Positions 43,891-55,131 of a stretch of 64,000 bases of DNA are shown one piece after another. The position numbers were made by a program, and so were the translations under genes. The stretch is from NCBI GenBank assembly GCA_945862325.1, contig CAMAXZ010000017.1, positions 1-64,000 of the forward strand. Reading direction: 5' to 3'. Positions within the stretch are counted from its first letter, which is position 1, and every line of letters begins with the position of its first letter. The DNA is from Klebsiella pneumoniae. Lineage in GTDB: Bacteria; Myxococcota_A; UBA796; SXON01. Under the pieces are notes generated by a model, which was given only the letters and a program-made list of their open reading frames with translations, was not told the origin of the DNA and did not search any database.

Positions 43891-44498
43891 GGGGGGTTCT
43901 CCGAAGATTCGAGCGCGTCGAGCACGGCCTCGTCCTGGTAGGCGACCACGAGGCGCCGGAGTACGGGGCCGAGCTCGGGATGGCGCAGATAGCCGCGCCA
44001 ACGAGCGTCGCCCACGACGGTACGCACGGAAAATCCGGTCCGCAGCGCGTCGAGGAGGTGTCGTTCGAAGGCGTCCGCGTCCGCGCGCCGCGCGGCGACC
44101 TCCGCCAGTCGAAAGTGCCCTGGCCAGCGCTCCGGCGCGACCCGCGCGACCACCTCGAAGTCTTCGCGCGCCGCGGCGAGGTCGCCCGCGGTCAAGCGCA
44201 GCTCGCCCCGGTCATAGCGCCCCGCGACGAGCTCCGGGTCGAGATCGAGGGACGCGTCCAGCCACCAGGCCGCCTCGCGGTCGCGCCCCGCCAGCCGCAG
44301 CGCGAGGCCCACCTCGTAGCGAACGCGGGCGTCCGGGCCCACCTGGCGCTCCCAAGCCTTCGCGAACGCCATCGCGTCGGCGACGCCCGTGGCCCGCGCG
44401 CGCCGGGTGACCTCGTCGGCCGCCGACGCGTTCAGGACGTCACGGTAGTCCGGCGGCGGGAGCTCCGCCAAGGCGAGCCCCGCGAGGAGCAGCCACAC
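43887..44498 (-). CDS. TPR-like exported protein
   Basis: VRYEVGLALRLAGRDREAAWWLDASLDLDPELVAGRYDRGELRLTAGDLAAAREDFEVVARVAPE. Confidence 0.6.
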   Translation of the reverse strand: MWLLLAGLALAELPPPDYRDVLNASAADEVTRRARATGVADAMAFAKAWERQVGPDARVRYEVGLALRLAGRDREAAWWLDASLDLDPELVAGRYDRGELRLTAGDLAAAREDFEVVARVAPERWPGHFRLAEVAARRADADAFERHLLDALRTGFSVRTVVGDARWRGYLRHPELGPVLRRLVVAYQDEAVLDALESSENPP

Positions 44499-47474
<2,976 letters not shown>

Positions 47475-47558
47475 GAGACCTCCGGGCGCCTACAGGATGC
47501 CGCATCCGCGCGCGGCCGGCGACCCCCCACGCGGGACCATCACACCCGCTTGACAGCC

Positions 47559-49094
47559 ATGCGCGCTCGGACCGTCGCATGCTCGTTTTTCGTGATGCTC
47601 CTGGCTTGCACAGGATCGTCCACGGCGCTCGACGACGCCGACTCCCCTCCCCTGCCCACCCTTCCGCCGCGCCCGGACGCCCGGGAGGCCGCGGGCCCGA
47701 TTGTGCCAATGCGCGAACTTGTGTTCGCCGTCACCGGAGAGGTGCGCGGGGAGGTGGAGGCGTGCGGGTGCCCGACCACGCCGTACGGCGGCTTCGCGCG
47801 CCGGGCGCGGCTCGTCGAGGCGCTGAGGAGCCAGGGGCCCCCGGTGTTCCACGTCGACGCCGGGGAGATGTTGGTGAAGGGGCTCCACACGGAGCCGGAC
47901 GCGGCGCGGCGCGCGCGCGCACGCGCGGTGCTCGACGTCAGCGCCGCGGTCGGGCTCGACGCGTGGGCCGGCTCCGCGGTGGACCTCATGCCCGGCGGGC
48001 TCGACGCCCTCCGCGCCGCGGGTGCGCTCGCCGCGAACTGGGGCGGCGCCCTGCCTCCGACCCGGGTCGTCGACCGCGGCGGCGTGCGCGTCGGTTTTCT
48101 GGGGCTCGGCGCGCCGCCCGACGACGCCCCTCGGGTCGCCCCCGTCGAGGCCGCGCGCGCCGCCATCGAGGCCAGCCCGCCGGCCGACGTGTGGGTCGCG
48201 CTCTCGAACCTCAGCGCCGCGGACAACGTGACGATCGCCGAGGAGGTGGCCGCCGTGAGGGTCGTGTTCGCCACCTCGGGGGATCGCCTCGACGCACCGC
48301 GTGCGACGCGCGGCGCCCCCGTCATCGAGGCCGCCGACCGCGGCCGGTACGTCAACGTGACCCGCGTCGCCCTGGGCACCTCCACGGACCGACCGTGGGA
48401 GCTCGAGGAGCACGGCCCGCTCCGCGACCTCTCGAAGAAGCGGGCGGAGCCCGGGGCGCGCCCGGATCGCCCGGACGTCGTGGCCGCCCGCGCCCGCGCC
48501 GAAGCGGCGCTCGCCGGGCGAAACGTCGTCCACACCGAGCTGATCCCGCTCGGGTCGACGTGGGACGGCGCCTCCGACGCCGACGAAGCCCTCACGCGGT
48601 TCCGTAGCAGCCTCGCGACGACCGCCGCCGAAGCCGCCGCCGCGCGGCCCGAACGATCGGGGTACGCCGGCGCGTCCGCCTGCTTGAATTGCCACGAGCA
48701 CAAGCAACGCTACACCCTGTGGCTCTACGACCCCCACGCGCGATCGGCCTGGGAAGCCCTCGTCAGCCGCGGCGAGGCGGACAACCCCGACTGTGTGGCC
48801 TGCCACAGCACCGGCTGGGGGCGTCCCGGCGGCTTCGGGGAGCTCACGCCCGAGCAGATCGGGCGCTGGAAGTCGGTTCAATGCGAGGCGTGCCACGGGC
48901 CGCTCGCCGCCCACCCCAACGGCAGCGCGCGGCCGGTCCCACCGGGGCCCGAGATGTGCCTGGGTTGCCACGACGAGGCGAACAGCCCCGACTTCGACTA
49001 CGCGAGCTACGTCACGCGCATCTCGTGCCACCGCGCGCGCGTCGACACCGCCGCGCCCACCCGTCCGGCCGGCGACGGCTTCGGTCCGCGCTAG
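47559..49094 (+). CDS. Lipoprotein with nucleotidase-like N-terminal domain and multiheme cytochrome C-terminal domain
   Basis: Lipobox VMLLAC; EVEACGCPTTPYGGFARRARLVEALRSQGPPVFHVDAGEML; four CXXCH motifs: CLNCH, CVACH, CEACH, CLGCH. Confidence 0.75.
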   Translation: MRARTVACSFFVMLLACTGSSTALDDADSPPLPTLPPRPDAREAAGPIVPMRELVFAVTGEVRGEVEACGCPTTPYGGFARRARLVEALRSQGPPVFHVDAGEMLVKGLHTEPDAARRARARAVLDVSAAVGLDAWAGSAVDLMPGGLDALRAAGALAANWGGALPPTRVVDRGGVRVGFLGLGAPPDDAPRVAPVEAARAAIEASPPADVWVALSNLSAADNVTIAEEVAAVRVVFATSGDRLDAPRATRGAPVIEAADRGRYVNVTRVALGTSTDRPWELEEHGPLRDLSKKRAEPGARPDRPDVVAARARAEAALAGRNVVHTELIPLGSTWDGASDADEALTRFRSSLATTAAEAAAARPERSGYAGASACLNCHEHKQRYTLWLYDPHARSAWEALVSRGEADNPDCVACHSTGWGRPGGFGELTPEQIGRWKSVQCEACHGPLAAHPNGSARPVPPGPEMCLGCHDEANSPDFDYASYVTRISCHRARVDTAAPTRPAGDGFGPR

Positions 49095-49109
49095 TCCTCG
49101 TCCGCGACG

Positions 49110-51119
49110 TCACCAGGCGGCGAGGAACTTGTCGACCTCTTCGCGCTCGAGGAGTCCCATCGACAGATCGAGGCAGTCTGCACAGACGTCGACCCCGTTG
49201 TGACGGTACACGCCGCGGCTCTCGAAGTGGGTGCGGCCGCAGAGGCTGCACGCCGCGTCGTCGGGGGCCACCTGCGCACGACGGTTGCGCGCGACGGCCG
49301 CGACGCACACGTCGCACAGGATGGCCTTCGTGCCGGACATGAGGTGCGTGCACTCCTTGCCGGTGCGACCGCAGCTCGAACAATGCACGTCCGACCCGCC
49401 CCCCAACGGCTTCGGCTCGCCCGGCCGCCGCGGGGGCGAGACGTGGGCGAGCAGGCGCTCGACGATCGCGCCGGCGCCGCGCTCCTGCGCGCGACGCACG
49501 AGCGCCCGCGCCGCCTCGGCATCCCCACACATCACCTGCGACGCGAGGACCGACACCTGCAGCTCCGGGTCCGCGTCGCGCCCCCAGCCGGCGAGGAGCT
49601 GGCGCGCGCTGCGGCTCCGCCGCGTCGCCACGCCGAGCAGCAGCACGGCCTGATAGGCCCGGGCGACCTCGCGCTCGTGCTCGACGTTCCGGCGATGCGC
49701 GGCGAGGTCGGACGCCGCCCCGCGGCGCTCCACCGCCGCGCGCTGGATGTCTTCGAGGGTGACGTTCAACCCGGCGGTCAGGGCCGGCTCCGGGAGCCAG
49801 CTCGCGGCCGCGAGGGCGTTGCGCGCCAGGTTCACGCTGTAGTGACCACCGGGATCGCGCAGGCGAGCGCCCACTTCGTCGGCGATGTGACCGCCGGCGA
49901 GGGTGCACGCGGCCTCCCACAACGAGAAGCGCAGAGCCTCGTCTTCGGTGCGCTCCACCGCCTCGAGCACCGCCGGCACGGAGCTCGGACCGACGGCGCG
50001 CAGCTCGTCGAGCAGCACCTCGATGCGGCGGCGGGTGAGCGCGCGCGGCGCGCCCTCTCCGCCCACGAACGGGAGGCGGTCGTGCGCGCCGACCTCGGCG
50101 TGGAGCGCCTTCTGCAGCCAGCCGACGTCGCCCGTGCGCCGCCGCGTGCGCGCGAGCTCCACGTAGCTCTGCAGATCGCCGGGGTGATCCTCGAGCGTCT
50201 CTCTGAACACCTTGACGGCCTCGGGGACCTGCCCCTCCTCGAGCAGCGTGCAGCCGAGGGCGTGCCGCGCCGGGAGGTGATCCGGCGCGAGCAAGAGCGC
50301 CTTGTTGCAGTACTCCCGCGCCCGATCGAGCTCGCCGAGGGCGAGGTACGCCATCCCGGTCTGCGCGATGGCGTTGGCGTCGTCCGGGTGCCCTTCGAGG
50401 TACTGCCGGAAGTGTTGGATGGCGTTCTTGTGCTTGCCCAGCGCGTAGGCCACCTGGCCGAGGTGCTTGCGCGCGTGTGAGGCGAACTTCGGGTTCTCCC
50501 GGAGGCGCACGAACAGCTTCTCGGCCTCGGCGTACCGCCCGGTCTGAAGGCACGAGAGGCCCAGATCCCGAACGAGCGGCGCCGTGAGGTCGGGGCTCGG
50601 CTCGAGCTTGAGCGCCTGCACGAGGTGGTACTGGCTCCGTTCGATGAGGCGCGACGGGGCGCCGAGCTGCCGGGCGCGCTCCGCGAGCGCGCGTCCGAGG
50701 AGGATGTGGGCCTCCCAGCTGTTCGGCGCAGCGCGGCAGGCGTTCTCGAGGTGCCGAATGGCGAGGTGGCGGTCGCCCATCGCGCGGTACATCGCGCCGA
50801 GCGCGAGGTGGGTGTCCGCGCGATCGGGCGCCTCGCGCAGCGCCTCGTCGAGGTACTTCTGGGCTTGCTCCGGGCGGTCCATGCCGACCAGCGCCGCCCC
50901 GGCGACGACCTTCGCCTCGACCTCGCCGGGCTCGTCCTGGATGACCTTCCGCGCGTGCTGGAGGGCCTGCGCGCACACCGCCTCGCCGCCCCCATGGTAC
51001 AGCCCGCGGCTCAGCAGCACCCGCGAGAGCTCGAGGCGAGCGGTGGCGTCCTCCGGCTGCGCCGCGAGGCGCTGCTCGAGCCGGGTGGTGGACCATTCGA
51101 GTTTGTGATGGGGGTACAT
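49110..51119 (-). CDS. TPR/HEAT-type repeat protein with two C-terminal ClpX-type C4 zinc fingers
   Basis: Many TPRs (LLGRALAERARQLG, LGKHKNAIQHFRQYLEGHPDDANAIAQTGMAYLALGELDRAREYCNKAL); C-terminus CSSCGRTGKECTHLMSGTKAILCDVC and CSLCGRTHFESRGVYRHNGVDVCADC. Confidence 0.75.
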   Translation of the reverse strand: MYPHHKLEWSTTRLEQRLAAQPEDATARLELSRVLLSRGLYHGGGEAVCAQALQHARKVIQDEPGEVEAKVVAGAALVGMDRPEQAQKYLDEALREAPDRADTHLALGAMYRAMGDRHLAIRHLENACRAAPNSWEAHILLGRALAERARQLGAPSRLIERSQYHLVQALKLEPSPDLTAPLVRDLGLSCLQTGRYAEAEKLFVRLRENPKFASHARKHLGQVAYALGKHKNAIQHFRQYLEGHPDDANAIAQTGMAYLALGELDRAREYCNKALLLAPDHLPARHALGCTLLEEGQVPEAVKVFRETLEDHPGDLQSYVELARTRRRTGDVGWLQKALHAEVGAHDRLPFVGGEGAPRALTRRRIEVLLDELRAVGPSSVPAVLEAVERTEDEALRFSLWEAACTLAGGHIADEVGARLRDPGGHYSVNLARNALAAASWLPEPALTAGLNVTLEDIQRAAVERRGAASDLAAHRRNVEHEREVARAYQAVLLLGVATRRSRSARQLLAGWGRDADPELQVSVLASQVMCGDAEAARALVRRAQERGAGAIVERLLAHVSPPRRPGEPKPLGGGSDVHCSSCGRTGKECTHLMSGTKAILCDVCVAAVARNRRAQVAPDDAACSLCGRTHFESRGVYRHNGVDVCADCLDLSMGLLEREEVDKFLAAW

Positions 51120-51165
51120 GACGGCCGCGGAAGGAAGCCGTATGCTATCGCGCGGAGGATGTGTC

Positions 51166-51342
51166 GTGCGTCGTTTGGTGCGGAGGGGTCAAGCCACGAC
51201 GGAGTGGGTCGTCCTGCTCTCGGTGCTCGTGGTCGCGGTGGTCGCCACCGGATGGCTGCTCGCGAGCACGTTCACGAGCGACATGGCAGGCCTGAGCGAC
51301 CGCGCGGCGACGGTGTACGCGAGCGGCGACCTCGGGCGCTGA
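51166..51342 (+). CDS. Flp-type prepilin-like small protein
   Basis: GTG start after GGAGG; VRRLVRRG|QATTEWVVLLSVLVVAVVATGWLLASTFT: basic leader, Gly at cleavage site, Glu+5, hydrophobic helix. Track ORF starts at 51118. Confidence 0.55.
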   Translation: MRRLVRRGQATTEWVVLLSVLVVAVVATGWLLASTFTSDMAGLSDRAATVYASGDLGR

Positions 51343-51357
51343 GCCCGACGCGAACGC

Positions 51358-52344
51358 TCACCCGCGCGGGGTCCGCCATCCGGCGGGATGCGCGCGCATC
51401 CACGCCCACGCGCTCCCGACGATCGTGTCGAGGTCCTGGCGCCGCGGGCTCCACCCGAGGTCTGCGCGGATGCGCGCGCTGCTGGCGACGAGCACCGCGG
51501 GGTCTCCGGCGCGGCGGGGCCCCTCCACCACCGGGATGTCGCGGCCCACCACCGCCTCGGCGGCGCGGATGACCTCGCGCACCGAGAACCCGCCGCCGCA
51601 GCCCAGGTTCCACACTCGGCTCGGGTGACCGGCCGCGAGGGCGCGCACCGCCAGCACGTGGGCGTCCGCGAGGTCGAGCACATGGACGTAGTCGCGGATG
51701 CACGTCCCGTCCGGGGTCGGGTAGTCCGTGCCGAAGAGCTGCACCTGCGGCCCGACCCCGAGCGCGGACTTCAAGACCCGCGGGATGAGGTGGGTCTCGG
51801 GATCGTGATCTTCCCCCGCGCGCGCGCTCGCGCCGGCGGCGTTGAAATAGCGCAGGGACGCGTAGCGGATGCCGTAGGCGCCGCCGTACCAATGCAACGC
51901 CCGCTCGAACGCGAGCTTCGTCTCGCCGTACGGGCTCGTCGGACGCGTGGCGTCGTCCTCTTCGACCGGCTGCTTCTCGGGCTCGCCGTACACGCTGGCG
52001 CTGCTGCTGAACACGAGGTTGGACACCCCGCACACGCGCATCGCGTCGAGCAGGCCCAGCCCGAGGACGACGTTCTGGTGGAAGTAGCTGGCCGGGTCAC
52101 GAACCGAGACCCCGACGAGCGAGACGGCGGCCATGTGCACGACGGCGTCGACCCCGTCGAGCGCGCCTCGGAGCGCCTCCCCGTCGCGCAGGTCCGCGTG
52201 CACGAACCGCGCCCCTTCCGGGATGGCGGGCGCGTGGCCGGTCGACAAGCTGTCGAAGACGACCACCTCGTCGCCGCCGGCGAGCAGCTGCTCGGCGACA
52301 ACACTGCCGATGTACCCGGCTCCGCCCGTCACGAGTACGCGCAT
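51358..52344 (-). CDS. galE: UDP-glucose 4-epimerase
   Basis: MRVLVTGGAGYIGSVVAEQLLAGGDEVVVFDSLSTGH...FSSSASVYGEPEKQPVEEDDATRPTSPYGETKLAFERAL...SLRYFNAAGA. Confidence 0.95.
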   Translation of the reverse strand: MRVLVTGGAGYIGSVVAEQLLAGGDEVVVFDSLSTGHAPAIPEGARFVHADLRDGEALRGALDGVDAVVHMAAVSLVGVSVRDPASYFHQNVVLGLGLLDAMRVCGVSNLVFSSSASVYGEPEKQPVEEDDATRPTSPYGETKLAFERALHWYGGAYGIRYASLRYFNAAGASARAGEDHDPETHLIPRVLKSALGVGPQVQLFGTDYPTPDGTCIRDYVHVLDLADAHVLAVRALAAGHPSRVWNLGCGGGFSVREVIRAAEAVVGRDIPVVEGPRRAGDPAVLVASSARIRADLGWSPRRQDLDTIVGSAWAWMRAHPAGWRTPRG

Positions 52345-52390
52345 GCCCCCTCCGCGCGACCCGGTATCATGCGGCGCGGCGGGCGCCGGG

Positions 52391-53494
52391 TCACGCGCCG
52401 GACATGCACCAGCGGAGCGTGGCTTCCGGATCGGCGGCGATCCGCGCCCGCACGTGGTCGGGGAGGATCCCGGCGCGCAGGCGCACCACGTCGGCCTCCT
52501 GACCGAGCGCCGCGGCGAGCGCCTCGAACGCGCCCGGCGCGAGGGCGCGCGCCCCGCACTCGACCCGCGACAGGAGCGCCGCGCTCACGCCGACGCGCCG
52601 CCCGAGCTCCGCCTGCGACCAACCGCGCGCCGCGCGCTCGGCGCGCAGCCACGCCCCGAACTCCGGTGCCGCCGCCGGCGGGTCCGCGGACGCGACCGAA
52701 GGCGCGTCGACCGCCTCGCCGTCGACCACGAGCTCGGCCCAGGCGGAGTGATTGTGGATGCTCTCGAGGTTCTCGACGGAGACCCGCAGCCAGGTGGCGC
52801 GCGGGCGCAGCGCCGCCGTGACGTCCCGCACCAGATCCTCGACGAACCTCGGGTTGTCGTACGCCCGCTCGGTCACCCACTTCTCGTCTTCGCGCTTGAG
52901 CAGCGCGTACAGCGGCGCGCTCGCGCAGGCCTCGACCGCGTCGACCACGTCCTCGATCCACAAGAAGTCGGGCCCCCGGATCTCCACGTCGACCAGGCCG
53001 CGCTGATTGTGCGCGCCATACGCGCTCACGGCCTTGCTGCACGGGCAGAGGGTGGTGACCGGCACGCGCACCGACAGCGTGAACTGGAAACAACCGCCGG
53101 AGCGCCTCGCGTGGAAACCCGCCTGATAGCTCATCAACGAAGCGACCCCGGAGACCGGGGCGCGCCGCTCGACGAAGTACGGGAACCGCACGTCGAGCTG
53201 GGCGTCTTCGGCCTCCAACCGCCGCTGAATGGCGGCGAGCACGTCGGGTAGGTTCTTCAGCGACAGCTCCCCGCGCACGCCATTGAGCACCTCGACGAAG
53301 CGCGACATGTGCGTGCCCTTCACGTCGGCGGGCAGCGTGACCGACGCGTCGATCGTCGCCACCGTGGCCTGGGTGCGGTTCGCGCGATCCCACACGACGA
53401 TGGGGTACGCGAGGCCGCGGATGCCCACGCGGTCGATCGGGATGCCGCGGGCGTCGGGCTCGGCGGCGTGGTCAGGGAGGCGAGCGCGGCTCAT
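52391..53494 (-). CDS. folE2: GTP cyclohydrolase FolE2 with C-terminal XRE-type HTH domain
   Basis: DVKGTHMSRFVEVL...PVTTLCPCSKAVSAYGAHNQRGLVDVEI (FolE2); C-terminal EFGAWLRAERAARGWSQAELGRRVGVSAALLSRVECGARALAPGAFEALAAALG (XRE HTH). Confidence 0.88.
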   Translation of the reverse strand: MSRARLPDHAAEPDARGIPIDRVGIRGLAYPIVVWDRANRTQATVATIDASVTLPADVKGTHMSRFVEVLNGVRGELSLKNLPDVLAAIQRRLEAEDAQLDVRFPYFVERRAPVSGVASLMSYQAGFHARRSGGCFQFTLSVRVPVTTLCPCSKAVSAYGAHNQRGLVDVEIRGPDFLWIEDVVDAVEACASAPLYALLKREDEKWVTERAYDNPRFVEDLVRDVTAALRPRATWLRVSVENLESIHNHSAWAELVVDGEAVDAPSVASADPPAAAPEFGAWLRAERAARGWSQAELGRRVGVSAALLSRVECGARALAPGAFEALAAALGQEADVVRLRAGILPDHVRARIAADPEATLRWCMSGA

Positions 53495-53518
53495 GAGCGG
53501 TGGGTTATCCTTGGCAAC

Positions 53519-53986
53519 ATGTCCATGCCAGATTCGTCAACGCTGACGTGCACCCGCCGCCTCGAGTGGGACGCGATGCACCGAATCCCCCGTCACGAGA
53601 GCAAGTGCTCGGCGTTCCACGGGCATCGCTACGCCGCGGAGCTCACGTGCGACGCGCGGGCCCTCGACGACCGCGGGCGTGTCATCGACTTCGGCGTGGT
53701 GAAGGAGCTCGTCGGCGGGTGGATCGACCGCCACTGGGATCACACCGCCATCCTTCAGCGGGATGATCCGGACCCCGCGGTTCACGTGCTCGCGGCTTCG
53801 AACGCGGCGTACGGCCGCCCCGTGTACTGGCTCGACGCGCCGCCGACGGCGGAGGTCATCGTCGCGGAGCTCGCGCGCGTCGCGGCGGCGCTGCTCGCTG
53901 ACCACGGCGTCCGGGTCACGCGGGTCCGCCTGTGGGAGACCCCGAACGGCAGCGCGGAGTGGGTGGCGCGTGGCCTGGACCGGTAA
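53519..53986 (+). CDS. queD: 6-pyruvoyl-tetrahydropterin synthase/QueD family protein
   Basis: CTRRLEWDAMHRIPRHESKCSAFHGHRYAAELTCDA (C-x3-HGH), WDHTAIL, PTAEVIVAELARVAAAL, VRLWETPNGSAEW. Confidence 0.85.
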   Translation: MSMPDSSTLTCTRRLEWDAMHRIPRHESKCSAFHGHRYAAELTCDARALDDRGRVIDFGVVKELVGGWIDRHWDHTAILQRDDPDPAVHVLAASNAAYGRPVYWLDAPPTAEVIVAELARVAAALLADHGVRVTRVRLWETPNGSAEWVARGLDR

Positions 53987-55031
53987 ACTCCTCGGAGGGC
54001 TCGTCGGCGGCATGGTCGGGGGCCCCGTCGGGCTCGGGGTCGGCGCGGCGCTCGGTCACTGGCTCGCCGACGGCGACGCCGCGTCCGCGGATCGCTCCCT
54101 GGCGCTGCTGCGCCTCGAGTGGCGCCATCACGCGTTCGCGGCGTCGGGACCGGGCGTGCGTGTGGTGCCGATCTGGCGGGCGGTGGGCAAGGAGGGCCAG
54201 GACGTGGCGGTGCACGTCGGGTGCGGCGACGTGGACGCGCGCGGCGTGGTGACGCTCGACACGGCCGACGAAACTGTCTCTCTACCCTCATTTTTCCTTC
54301 CTTATCGAGCGATCGACCCGACCGAGGTGGCGCCGCGCGCCCGCGTGCACGCGGCCCTGCGCGGCGGCGGCGCCCGCGACGAGGCGGTGTTCGACGTGCC
54401 CCTCCCCAATCGCGTGCGGCGCATGGGCTCGAGCGGGCCGGCGCGCCTGGTCATGGCGCTCGTCGCGTGCGCACGGGCGGACGGACGTCGGCTCGCGCGC
54501 TCCCACGGGCGGTTCGTCGAGGACACCTTCCGGGCCGCCCACGCGCTCGACGACCGCGGCCACGCGTGGCTCCGCGCCTGGGCCGCCGAGCTCGACGACG
54601 CCGACGTCGCCCGCCTCGCGGCGGCGCGGGTCGCGCGGCGCCTCGAACCCCACCTCGCGGAAGCGGACCGCGACGCGCTCCTCACGTGGCTGATGCGCGG
54701 CGTGCGCCACGCGTGGCCCGGCGCCGCCCAGGAGGCGTGGGCGGCGGAGCTCGCGCTCGCGCTCGGCCGCGACGCCGCCGACATCGCGCGCCTGTGGGCC
54801 GAAGTCCAGGGGGAAGGCGATGAAAATGCCGAGGCCGCGGCGCTGCTCGGCGTGCCCCCGGGGTGCTCGCTCGACGTGGCTCGCGGCGCGTGGCTTCGTC
54901 TCGTCCGGCAGCACCACCCCGATCTTGCGCGCGACCCGGAGGACGCGGCCCGGCGGACGCGACGGACCGCCGCGTTGAACGCGGCGTGGCAGGTGCTCCA
55001 AGCGGAGCGGGGCGGATCCGCAGGACGATAG
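53970..55031 (+). CDS. DjlA-like protein: Gly-zipper N-terminus, TerB-like middle, C-terminal J domain
   Basis: GKLLGGLVGGMVGGPVGLGVGAALGHWLADG; LVMALVACARADGRRLARSHGRFVEDTF (TerB-like); LLGVPPGCSLDVARGAWLRLVRQHHPDLA (J domain, HPD). Confidence 0.7.
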   Translation: MAWTGKLLGGLVGGMVGGPVGLGVGAALGHWLADGDAASADRSLALLRLEWRHHAFAASGPGVRVVPIWRAVGKEGQDVAVHVGCGDVDARGVVTLDTADETVSLPSFFLPYRAIDPTEVAPRARVHAALRGGGARDEAVFDVPLPNRVRRMGSSGPARLVMALVACARADGRRLARSHGRFVEDTFRAAHALDDRGHAWLRAWAAELDDADVARLAAARVARRLEPHLAEADRDALLTWLMRGVRHAWPGAAQEAWAAELALALGRDAADIARLWAEVQGEGDENAEAAALLGVPPGCSLDVARGAWLRLVRQHHPDLARDPEDAARRTRRTAALNAAWQVLQAERGGSAGR

Positions 55032-55095
55032 CCACGGGCGTATCCCCGACGCGAACGCTTTCGACGCACGCGCTCGGCTCCGAACCCTGTCGGCG

Positions 55096-55124
55096 TTGCG
55101 ACCGTGGGCGCGGTGCTCTACCAT
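55096..55124 (+). promoter_or_regulatory. Candidate promoter TTGCGA-N17-TACCAT
   Basis: ttgcga ccgtgggcgcggtgctc taccat, 7 nt before the ATG at 55132. Confidence 0.4.
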
Positions 55125-55131
55125 TCGCCGC

